Assembly (NCBI RefSeq): GCF_023898315.1
Contig: NC_064619.1
Coordinates: 303,590,150 to 303,654,149, forward strand
DNA from: Schistocerca nitens
Taxonomy: Eukaryota > Arthropoda > Insecta > Orthoptera > Acrididae
Length of the DNA: 64,000 bases
Direction of reading: 5' to 3'
In this document: positions 55,880 through 64,000 of the stretch, piece after piece
How the letters are laid out: every line of letters begins with the position of its first letter
Position numbering within the stretch: position 1 is the stretch's first letter
Notes under the pieces: generated by a model
The model's database searches: none
What the model was told of the DNA's origin: nothing
Seen by the model: the letters and a program-made list of their open reading frames with translations, nothing else
Program-made: the position numbers and the translations under genes

Positions 55880-56395
55880 GTATTGTTACAGGTACCGAAA
55901 CCGGAATTTTTCACAAAAGATCTAACCGGGTTAAGAAAGGACAGATTAAATTCAGTTGGTGGCAGCGTCTTTGCTGCTGTTCGAAGTAGTTTATCTTGTA
56001 TTGAAAGTGCAGCAGATAGTTATTGTGAGTTAATATGGGTAGAAGTTATACTTCACAACCGGAATCAATTAATAATTGGTTCTTCTCACCGAACCGTCTA
56101 CTCAGATGATACAGATGATGAACAGTTCAAAGAAAACTTGGGTCTCATCACAAATAGATACCCCACTCACGTAGGTGTATTTGGTGGAGTCCTCAATCTA
56201 CCCCCGATTTATTGGCGAAAATACGCATTCAGAGCCTGTGGTAAATATAAAACATCGTCAAAAATTGTACTAAATGCTTTATCCGACAATGTTTTTGAGG
56301 AATTAGTTCACGAGGTCACTCTAAGTGTAAATGGTTGCGAAAACATACTTCACCTCTTAGCAACAAATGAATCGGTCATTTTAGAAACAACCTAA
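55880..56395 (+). pseudogene. LINE AP-endonuclease remnant
   Basis: Open for 170 codons from 55,883: GLRKDRLNSVGGSVFAAVRS, CELIWVEVIL, LIIGSSHRTVYSDD, then HVGVFGGVLNLPPIYWRKYA, where the family has GDFNLPxIxW; the catalytic Asp/Asn signature is degraded (GGVLN). GCENILHLLATNE matches the end of the endonuclease domain. It is the N-terminal part of ORF2. Confidence 0.78.
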
Positions 56396-56639
56396 CTCCA
56401 CATTGTATCCAAAATGTGTCATTTACGCCTAGGCCTTTTCAAGGGTAGCTGCATCATTCTGTGTATAAACGGGATATTTTCCATCTACCTGTGTATATTT
56501 ATGGGTCTGGTAAGTTTGTATTAGCTTTAGAAACCACTGGAGTTCTGGTGTTTTTAATCTTAGCGTGGCAGCACCGTGATTCTGTGGGCAGTGCTGTGGG
56601 ATCTGTTTCTTCTAGTAATAAGATTTATCATTGTTAAAT

Positions 56640-56880
56640 GTAAATGTCGTGTGACTAGGGCCTCATGTTGGGTAGACCGTTCGCCAGGTGCAAGACTTCT
56701 GATTTTACGCCACTTCGGCGACTTGTGCGTCGATGGGGATGAAATGATGATTAGGACAACACAACACCCAGTCCCTGAGCGGCGAAAATCTCCGACACAG
56801 CCGGAAATCGACCCCAGGCCCATACGATTGACATTATGTCGCGCTGCCCACTCAGATACCGGAGGTGGATATGTTACGCT
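56640..56880 (-). mobile_element. SINE, head W / tail B'
   Basis: On the minus strand: a B-box-like TGGGGTCGATTTCCGGC, then CGCTCAGGGACTGGGTGTTG, ATCATCATTTCATCCCCATC and CAAGTCGCCGAAGTGGCG, ending AGTCACACGACATTTACATT. The tail resembles tail B, with a further different head. Confidence 0.82.
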
Positions 56881-56944
56881 ATGATTTATTCCAAATGATT
56901 CAATTTTCCCTCTTTCCTGACATACAATATGTAAAATAAAACCA

Positions 56945-58170
56945 AAATCCGGTCACCCCCAAAAACATACGTTTTTCATATTAGGTGCATTGTGCTGCTA
57001 CCTACTGCCAGGTACTCCATATTAGTGACTTCAGTAGTCATTAGACATCTTGAGAGACCAGAATGGGGTGCTCCGCGGAACTTACAAACTTCGAACGTGG
57101 TCAGGTGGTTTGGTGTCACTTGCGTCAGACGCCAGTAAGCGAGATTTCCACACTCCTAAACATCCCTAGGTCCACTGTTTCCGATGTGATAGTGAAGTGG
57201 AAACGTGAAGGGACATGTGCAACACAAAATCGTACAGGCGGACCTCGTCTGTTGACTGACAGAAACCACCGACAGTTGAAGAGGGCCGTAATGTGTAATA
57301 GGCAGACATCTATCCAGACCATCACACAGGAATTCCAAACTGCATCAGGATCCACTGCAAGTACTATGACAGCTAGGAGGGAGGTGAGAAAACTTGGATT
57401 TCATGGTCAAGCGGCTGCTCATAAGACACACATCGCACCGGTAAATGCCAAGCGACGCCTAACTTGGTGTAAGGAGCGTAAACATTGAACGATTTAACAG
57501 TGGAAAAACGTTGTGGAATGACGAATCACGGTACACAATGTGGCGATCCGATGGCAGGGTGTGGGTATGTCGAATGCCCGGTGAACGTCATCTGCCAGCG
57601 TGTGTAGTGTCAACACTAAAATTCGGAGGCGTGATGTTATGGTGTGGTGTTTTTCATGGAGGGGGCTTGCACCCCTTGTTGTTTTGCGTGGCACTATCAC
57701 AGCACAGGACTAAATTCACGTTTTAAGCACCTTCTTGCTTCCCACTGTTGAAGAGGAATTCGTGGATGGCGATTGCATCTTTCAACACGGTGAGCACGTG
57801 TTCATAATGCACAGCCTGTGGCGGAGTGGTTACAATACAATAACATTCCTGTAATGGACTGGCCTCCACAGAGTCGTGACCTGAATCCTACAGAACACCT
57901 TTGGGATGTTTTGGAACGCCGACTTCGTGCCAGGCCTCATAGACCGACGTCGATACCTCTCCTGAGTGCAGCACACCGTGAAGAATGGGCTGCCATTCCC
58001 CAAGTAACCTTCCAACACGTGATTGAACGTATGCCTGCGAGAGTGGAAGCTATCATTAAGGCTAAGGGTGGGCCAACACCGTACTGAATTCCAGCATTAC
58101 CGATGGAGGGCGCCACGTACTTGCAAGTCATTTTCAGCCAGGTGTCAAGGTACTTTCAATCTCATAGTGT
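56945..58170 (+). mobile_element. Tc1-like DNA transposon, left terminus eroded
   Basis: Same family as 12,574-13,785 and 49,777-51,022. The right end is present (GTACTTTCAATCTCATAGTG TA); the outer part of the left end is missing or rearranged (ATCCGGTCACCCCCAAAAAC). Confidence 0.9.
57063..58087 (+). pseudogene. Tc1-like transposase pseudogene
   Basis: 141 codons are open from 57,063 (MGCSAELTNFERGQV, HTH residues STVSDVIVKWKREG, LTDRNHRQLKRAV). A stop at 57,486-57,488 follows, then VVWNDESRYTMW, the only family member here with the first catalytic DE intact, then a frameshift near 57,640. The second-Asp block is damaged near 57,785; the last block SRDLNPTEHLWDVLERRLRA keeps the Glu. Ends with GGPTPY and a stop at 58,085-58,087. 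Confidence 0.9.
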
Positions 58171-58261
58171 AGAATGCCAGATCAGCTAGTCATTGAGAAT
58201 GTTGCCCCTGAAGCTAATGAAAAGGCTGCTGCCCCTCTTCAGGAACCTCACGTTTGTCTGT

Positions 58262-60130
58262 TGTCTGTTTTGTCTGTTTTTATACCAAGTTAATTAATAA
58301 AAGATAGTGCTGATCCCACGTGGTACACAAAACAGATCAGAAGACTGTTGCAGTAGGAACGAAAAAAGCAAGCCAAATTTAAAAAACACAAGATCTGTAA
58401 CACTGACGATGTGTTATTGAAGCTCGAATCTTAAACCACATTTCAGTGCAAGAAGCTTTTAATAGCTTCCACAATGAAACTGTCTCGAAATATGGTGGAA
58501 AATTCCAAAGAGATTATGGTCGTACGTAGCGTACGCCAGAGGCAAGACACAATCAATACCTTCACTGCGTATGGCTAACAGTAATATAAGCGATGGAGAA
58601 GGCACTATGGCGGAGTTTTTAAACACAGCTTTCCAAAATTCCTTCACCATATATGACGAAGTAAATATTCCTTACGAAAGATCCATACCAAAAGAACGGA
58701 AAGTTGCACAGGTCACATCAGCACACAAGGCAGAAAATAGGAGCAATCCGTGGAATTACAGGACCATACGATTAAATTTTGTTTGCAGCTGGATTTTGGA
58801 ACATATGATGTATTCGAATATTGTTAATTCCCTCGAAGATAATGCTCTATTGACACACAGCTTGCACGGATTCAAAAAAATCTTTATTTTGAAACACAGC
58901 CCTTTATTCGCATGAGGTAATGAGTGTTATCGACAGGGGATCTCATTTTGATTCCATATATCTACATTTCCAGAACACTTTTGACAGTGTTCCTCACAAG
59001 AGATTTCTAATCAAATTGCTTGCCTATGGAGTATCGCTTCAACTGTGCTACTGGATACGAGATTTCCTCTCAGTATGTAACAATCAACGGAAAATCATCG
59101 ATTAAAATAGAGGTGCTATTGGCGTTCCACAAGAAGTGTTATAGGCCATCTGATGTTCCTGAGCCGGTCGGGGTGGCCGAGCTGTTCTAGGCGCTACAGT
59201 TTGGAACCGCTTGACCGCTACGGTCGCAGGTTCGAATCCTGCCTCGGGCATGGATGTTTGTGATGTCCTTAGGTTAGTTAGGTTTAAGTAGTTCTAAGTT
59301 CTAGGGGACTGATGACCTCAGAAGTTAAATCCCATAGTGCTCAGAGCCATTTGAATTTGATGCTCCTGATCTATATAAACAATTCACAAGACAATCTGGG
59401 CACCCATATTAGATTGTTTCCAGATCGTGCTATCATTTACCGTCTAGTTAAGTCATCAGATGACCAAAACTAATTGAAAAATGACGTAGACGCGGTATCT
59501 GAATGGTACTAAAAGTGGCAATAATCTCTCAGTAAGGGAAAATGTGAGGCCATCCACATGAGTACAAAGAGAAATCATTTATATTACACGATAAATCAGA
59601 CAAATTTAAAATCTGTTAATTCTACTAAATACCTAAAAATTACAATTACGAGGAAAGTAAGTTGGAACGATCACATAGATAATGTTGTGAGGAAGGCACA
59701 GCAAAGACTGCGTTTTATTGGCAAAACACTTGCAAGATACAGCAGGTCTACTAAAGACACTGCCTACACTATGCCTGTTCGTCCTCTATTACAGTACTGT
59801 TGTGCTGCATGAGACCCACACCAGATATGATTGGCGGAAGACATCGAAAAAGTTCAAGGAAGGGCAGCTAGTTTTCTACTATCGTGAAATACAGGATAGA
59901 GCGTCGCAGGTAAGATAAGCGAATTGGGATGAAAAATCATTAACCAACAAGGGCGTTTTTCGTTGCGGCGAGGTCTTTATGCCAAATTTAAATCACCAGG
60001 TTTCGCCTCTTAATGTGAAAATGCTTTATTGTCGCCAATCTATATACGGAGAAATTATCATCATAATAAAATAAGGGAAATCAGAGCTCGTACAGAAAGA
60101 CTTCAGTGCTCATTTTTCCCAGGCGCTGCT
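58262..60130 (+). pseudogene. LINE reverse transcriptase remnant
   Basis: SVQEAFNSFHNETVSKYGGK (about 58,448), KVAQVTSAHKAENRSNPWNY (58,700, family VxPVxKxGxxxxxxNYRPI), SWILEHMMYSNI, HSLHGFKK, then FDSIYLHFQNTFDSVPHKRF (motif A, about 58,950; the normal LDFxKAFD is LHFQNTFD). The catalytic FADD box at about 59,413 reads FPDR. The C-terminal part has LKSVNSTKYLKITITRKVSW and RPLLQYCCAAWDPHQI-like residues (after a stop) at 59,600-59,830. A SINE splits it at 59,163. Confidence 0.85.
59163..59357 (+). mobile_element. SINE, head Z / tail A, full length
   Basis: B box GGTTCGAATCC at 59,229. Duplication TGATGTTCCTGA / TGATGCTCCTGA at 59,151-59,162 and 59,358-59,369. It is inserted in the LINE reverse transcriptase. 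Confidence 0.92.
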
Positions 60131-60184
60131 AGAGAGTATAATGGTAGAGAAATAGTCTGTAGGTGGTTTGAAGACCCTTCTTCC

Positions 60185-60748
60185 AGACACTTAGTGATAG
60201 CAGGAGCACTCTCGTGGTTACACCACGCATTCCGACTGCAGACCTGTATGTTAACCTAGTGAATCGAACTGTCATGCTACAATTCATGAACAGCATTCCA
60301 GGGTCTGTTTTCCAAAAGGATAACGCTCTCCCACACACATGCTGTAAAGAGTGTCGACATGATGCCTCAGCCTGCTCGATTACCAAATGTGTTTCCAATC
60401 GAGCCCATATGGGACACCATAGAACGACATCTCCAGCATCATCCATAAACAGCATTAACTGTAACTCTGTTGACCACCAAGTGCAACAGGCATGGAACTC
60501 CATCGCAACGTCCGGCATCTGTACAACACTAAGCATGCACATTTCCATGCTTGCAGTCAACATTCTGGTGGTTACACCGGTTACTAAGGTAACAGCATTT
60601 CATATTTACAATGGCTTATATAGCGCTTATATTAACATGTCACCTTGCAATGTTAATCACTTAAATATGTTAGCTAGACAAATGCATTCCCGTAATTTCA
60701 TTACTCTACATTAATTATTGATTGGTGTTGTAATTATTTCTGTGAGTG
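60185..60748 (+). mobile_element. Tc1-like element, 3' fragment (family of 28,266-33,104)
   Basis: The right terminus CTGTGAGTG followed by TA ends at 60,748. The subterminal sequence is the inverse of the left end at 28,266-28,385 over more than 100 bases. Coding blocks: VTPRIPTADLYVNLVNRTVM, FMNSIPGSVFQKDNALPHT (second Asp kept, about 60,310), then a frameshift and degraded last block. The first half of the transposase is missing. Confidence 0.85.
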
Positions 60749-61109
60749 TAAAATAATCCTTGGAAAAATCCCATTAAGATACAGTTTCGTAAATATAATC
60801 AAAGGAAGATTTTTCAAGGTCTTGATTGATTTTATCGTCAGACAGAACACTATCACACCGCACTAACACTTTCACGACTGCTTTTGGAAAAAAGCAACAC
60901 AGAGACATGTATTAAAAGCAGTGGATAATGTAAATGAAATAATATTAATTAATTTATCCGGCCCACCGAATTATATTTGTCATTTGTTGCTTCATCACAT
61001 GTTACACTAAGGCATACACAGGCGCCACGCACACTTACTTAGAGCCTATCGATCTCCTCAAAACTCTCTCGCGGGTTCCGGGTTCTAGTCTTGTGATATT
61101 ACACACTTC
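60749..61109. other. Unassigned sequence
   Basis: No gene or repeat recognised. Confidence 0.3.
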
Positions 61110-62895
61110 TGTGCAGTGCTTCCACCTCTTCTCCTTTATATAGAACGATCTTGCGATTGGCTGTTCTTAGAGCTGCTTCTTTTATCACCAAAGTGTTTTA
61201 ATTGTCCTATAAGCGTCGTCTACCTTTTCTATAGCCATGTATGTACCTACAGCTTCGCATTCCTTGTCCAGAGTTCGCTTTCCCACTTTGTCTCTGTATA
61301 CGTACACGTCCTGTCTGTCTCAATATTTAGACGATTAGATTCCATTTTCCCTGATTCGTTTACATCATTTTTATATTTTCTCCTTTCATCAGACAAATTT
61401 AATAATACCTCCAATATCGGATTATTTATTGTGGGCCTTCCTTTTTTCAAATTTTTCTTCTGCTGCCTTCAATGCTTCATCTCTCCAGGCAACCCATTGT
61501 TATTCTACTACACTCTTTTCCTCCGTTTCAGCTAGTTATTGCCTAGGGCTCTCTTAGAAACGCTCAACCAACCCTGACAATTAACTACGTCCTATCTCTC
61601 TAATTTTCTTCCTTACTACAATTTATAAAGCTTAATTCAACGTTTCATAAGCAATAAATTAGAGTCAGTGTTCTTCTAAAAAACTTGTGCATTTTAAAAC
61701 CGGTTGTCTAAATCTTCGACTTGTCTTTGTATGGTTTGTCTGAAAAACCTTTTGATGTCTCCAGTTCTCTTACATGTGTGCATCCTTCTTTTATGGTACT
61801 TAACCCAAGTGATTAAATCATGCTCTGTGAAAAATTCTTCTGTCAAGTACCTTTCCTGTCATTCCTTTCCCCAGTTCATGTTTTCCTACCATTATTCACG
61901 TTTTTCTGTTCCCGTTATCAGTTCCAGTCCTCCATCACAATTAAATTTACGTCTGTCGTAACGTAATGAATAATTATTTTTATCCCCTCATGCAGTCTTT
62001 CCATGTCTTCATCATCAACAGAGATAGTTAGCATATATACGTGTACTATCTGTATGCCTCTATGTGTGTATCTAAGCTACGGTCACCCGTTCACTAAACC
62101 TTTCTTCACGGTTTACACGCATTCATATTTTCTTGTTTTCTTACTCCTGCATCATCCCAATGAGTCTATATTAATAGCCGCCGCTCGGGGTTAGCCGAGC
62201 GGTCTGAGGCGCTGCAGTCATGGACTGTGAGGCTGATCCCGGCGGAGGTTCCAGTCCTTCCTCGGGCATGGGTGTGTGTGTGTCCTTAGGATAATTTAGG
62301 TTAAGTAGTGTGTAAGCTTAGGGACTGATGACCTTAGCAGTTAAGTCCCATAAGATTTCACATACAGTTTATATTAATAGCCCTGTACTTACCTGGCCAG
62401 AAAATCATTTCTTCCTGGCACCTCACATCACTAATTACCGCTCCATCGGAACTGAGCTCATACACCTCTTTTCCCAACTTTCTACTCACACAATTAATAG
62501 ATCTAACATTCCACGTTCCGATTCCTCTTACGCTAGATTTATCTCTTTTGATAATAACATCGCTGTGAGTAGTCCAGAGATGGACATCCGAATGGGGAAC
62601 TTACCTCCAGAATGTCTCAACAGGATGACACCATCATTATTGAACCATACAGTATCGTTCTGTAATGACTGTATTTCTTCTTGCGTCAGCCATTCACAGG
62701 ACCAAGACAACAAGAACATGTTGGCTAATATTATAAGGCTACATCAGGCAATCATCTAGATTTTCCCCCCTTGCAACCACTGAAAAGACTGACCCTCCAC
62801 TTCAGAAATCAAATGGGCTGTCTTCTTCATAATACGCAGATACTCATTCGACGTGGTTCTGCTACAGGTCACCCTACATCGCCAAGGTCCATGAA
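61110..62895 (-). mobile_element. RTE LINE, 5' half only (copy E)
   Basis: Collinear with about 9,140-10,480 of copy A: TTTTCTCCTTTCATCAGACA (61,376), CTGCTGCCTTCAATGCTTCA (61,462), ATCATGCTCTGTGAAAAATT (61,818), ATCTAACATTCCACGTTCCG (62,502), CACTGAAAAGACTGACCC (62,779), GGTCCATGAATCGTGG (62,886). It covers the leader and endonuclease region; no reverse transcriptase follows. Strongly diverged; the left edge is uncertain. Confidence 0.75.
62180..62369 (+). mobile_element. SINE, fifth type (GCCGAGCGG head)
   Basis: GGGGTTAGCCGAGCGGTCTG head, CGCTGCAGTCATGGACTGTG, tail AGGGACTGATGACCTTAGCA and AAGTCCCATAAGATTTCACA. Perfect 13-bp duplication TATATTAATAGCC at 62,167-62,179 and 62,370-62,382. 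Same type as 47,134-47,359. Confidence 0.92.
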
Positions 62896-62898
62896 TCG

Positions 62899-62899
62899 T

Positions 62900-62930
<31 letters not shown>
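62899..62930. repeat. (GT)n microsatellite
   Basis: About 16 GT units, just past the 5' edge of RTE copy E. Confidence 0.95.
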
Positions 62931-62931
<1 letters not shown>

Positions 62932-62973
62932 AATACCGAATGAATACTGAATGCATATCTCAATTGCAAAGTC

Positions 62974-63703
62974 ACCAGCGGAAAAATACTCCTATCGGAA
63001 CACAGAAAAGGCTAATATGGTATTGTTCTAAAAGACTCTGACTGAAAAGTGGGGTACCAGTTTCCACATTCTGCCTTCCTCAGCACATTTAAAAATTTTC
63101 CCGAAAATGTTGACATGCGATCATATTCGTGCTATTTTTAACATGCAATTCACCTCTCACTCCCACAATCTCCCCTGACAGGAACTCGCTCACATCCACT
63201 AGTCCCTCGCTATAAGTCGCTCATACCCAACCACCCCGACTTGCGAATTTTCACTCACTCATTCAGCCCAGCTCAGCGTCATTATTTCTTTGTGTCTCTC
63301 TTGTCTCCTCTGTCACAGACACACCGTTCACTCTGTCCTACTCCTACCGTTTCCTCTCAGTGTCACTGTCTCTCTCACGCTCTGTCTTATTGTTACCGTC
63401 TCATTCATTTATTCTCACTGCTGCTGTCTCTTCTCACTGTCGCTATCTCTCTCGTCGTCGCTGTCATTGTCATAGACTTTGTCTCTCACTATCACTGATT
63501 CTAACCTTTACTCCTTCTCTTCATTCCTCTGCCACAGGCAGTGTCTCCTTCACTCTTTTCCTTGCACTGTCCAATCACTGTCAACTACGTTCCACTGCCA
63601 CTCTTTCTATCACACTGCCTGTTACTCCTTCGCTCTTTCTATACCACAGCCATTGTCACTAGCTTCCAGTATTTATTACTTTTCCATCTCTTTGCCAATG
63701 CCA

Positions 63704-63757
<54 letters not shown>

Positions 63758-63925
63758 ACATAGAAAAGCGCGATACGTTCGCGGGCCAAAATTTTTGCGA
63801 AATTTTTTAAAGCTGCTGAGGACGGTAGAATGAGGCAGCTCGTACCCCACTTTTAAGTCAGATTCGTTTAAAACAGGAGTTTCTTAACCTTTTTTGTGCT
63901 TTTATAACAGTATTTTTCCGCTGGT
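62974..63925. mobile_element. Foldback element with pyrimidine-rich centre
   Basis: The left arm (62,974-63,120, beginning ACCAGCGGAAAAATACT) and the inverted right arm (63,925-63,772) align for about 145 bases, with shared AAAAGTGGGGTAC and a CCTCAGCA-type word. The core (about 63,160-63,760) is C/T-rich, built of degenerate CTCTGTCACTGTCTCT-like words. Ser/Leu-rich open frames here are simple-sequence artefacts. Confidence 0.78.
63711..63756. repeat. (TC)n microsatellite
   Basis: About 23 uninterrupted TC units at the end of the pyrimidine-rich core of the foldback element. Confidence 0.97.
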
Positions 63926-64000
63926 TCTCTTCTTTTCCCTGTCACAGCAGAACATGTCACTCATATGAAAAGGACTATATAGGTCAGTAAAATTTTGATT

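Larger units (their letters stand above)
54720..60180 (+). mobile_element. CR1/Jockey-group LINE, long but decayed, with three nested insertions
   Basis: Order on the plus strand: ORF1 (54,781-55,732), endonuclease (about 55,880-56,395), unexplained stretch and insertions (56,400-58,260), reverse transcriptase (58,262-59,500), C-terminal part (59,560-60,130), end near GGTTTGAAGACCCTTCTTCC at about 60,180. Nested: a SINE (56,640), a Tc1-like element (56,945) and another SINE (59,163). A 50-base stretch at 58,207-58,260 resembles the RTE leader at 10,322. Every ORF is broken. Confidence 0.78.

Noticed and set aside
55986..56395. Host gene exon (long open frame)
   Set aside because: The frame matches the LINE endonuclease order and is flanked by LINE ORF1 and reverse-transcriptase remnants on the same strand.
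63241..63810. Overlapping Ser/Leu-rich open frames
   Set aside because: Translations of degenerate TC/CTGT simple sequence inside a foldback element.

Overview
This is a gene-poor, AT-leaning stretch of a large insect genome, made almost entirely of transposable elements of several ages. The repeat types (tRNA-headed SINEs with class-II tRNA heads, RTE-type LINEs ending in an ACA/CAA microsatellite, several Tc1/mariner families) match what I remember of polyneopteran genomes, most closely grasshoppers of the Schistocerca type. That placement is from memory and was not checked by a search. Nothing bacterial or organellar is visible.

The only host-gene signal is on the minus strand at 1,424-1,599: a first coding exon with a signal peptide, an activation peptide and the RIVGG start of a trypsin-like serine protease. 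It has a TATA box and initiator upstream and a GTGAGT donor downstream. The rest of the gene lies outside the window, and its first intron is filled with LINE debris and a repeat.

Layout. 1-7,100: a duplicated anonymous repeat (1-629 and 6,074-6,551), the trypsin exon, a TIR element with tRNA-like arms (3,754-4,420) and a Tc1-like element (4,696-6,005). 7,120-16,900: two minus-strand RTE LINEs around a cluster of three Tc1-like elements and two further SINE types. 17,000-25,400: MITE, tRNA-like repeat, SINEs, two mariner remnants and an HTH-DDE transposase remnant. 25,400-28,140: LTR-retrotransposon remnants in opposite orientations. 28,266-33,104: a Tc1-like element split by a SINE and a complete-looking RTE LINE. 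33,440-35,500: a second LTR retrotransposon (gag zinc knuckles, protease, leader/LTR). 37,823-44,406: a 6.6-kb TIR element with TA flanks but no transposase, holding two 1.7-2.0-kb direct repeats and a decayed tandem array of about 132 bp with a tRNA T-arm-like core; a large foldback element abuts it. 45,770-54,210: mariner, Tc1 and nested HTH-DDE transposons. 54,720-60,180: a CR1/Jockey-group LINE with an ORF1 SGNH-esterase-like domain, cut by a Tc1 element and two SINEs. 61,100-63,925: RTE fragment and a foldback element with a pyrimidine-rich centre.

Nearly every coding remnant carries stops or frameshifts. The longest open frame (400 codons, 15,648-16,850) is a 5'-truncated RTE reverse transcriptase that has lost the motif-A aspartate. 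The SINEs rely on LINE machinery in trans and many keep near-perfect 10-13-bp target duplications, so they give a relative order for the nested insertions.
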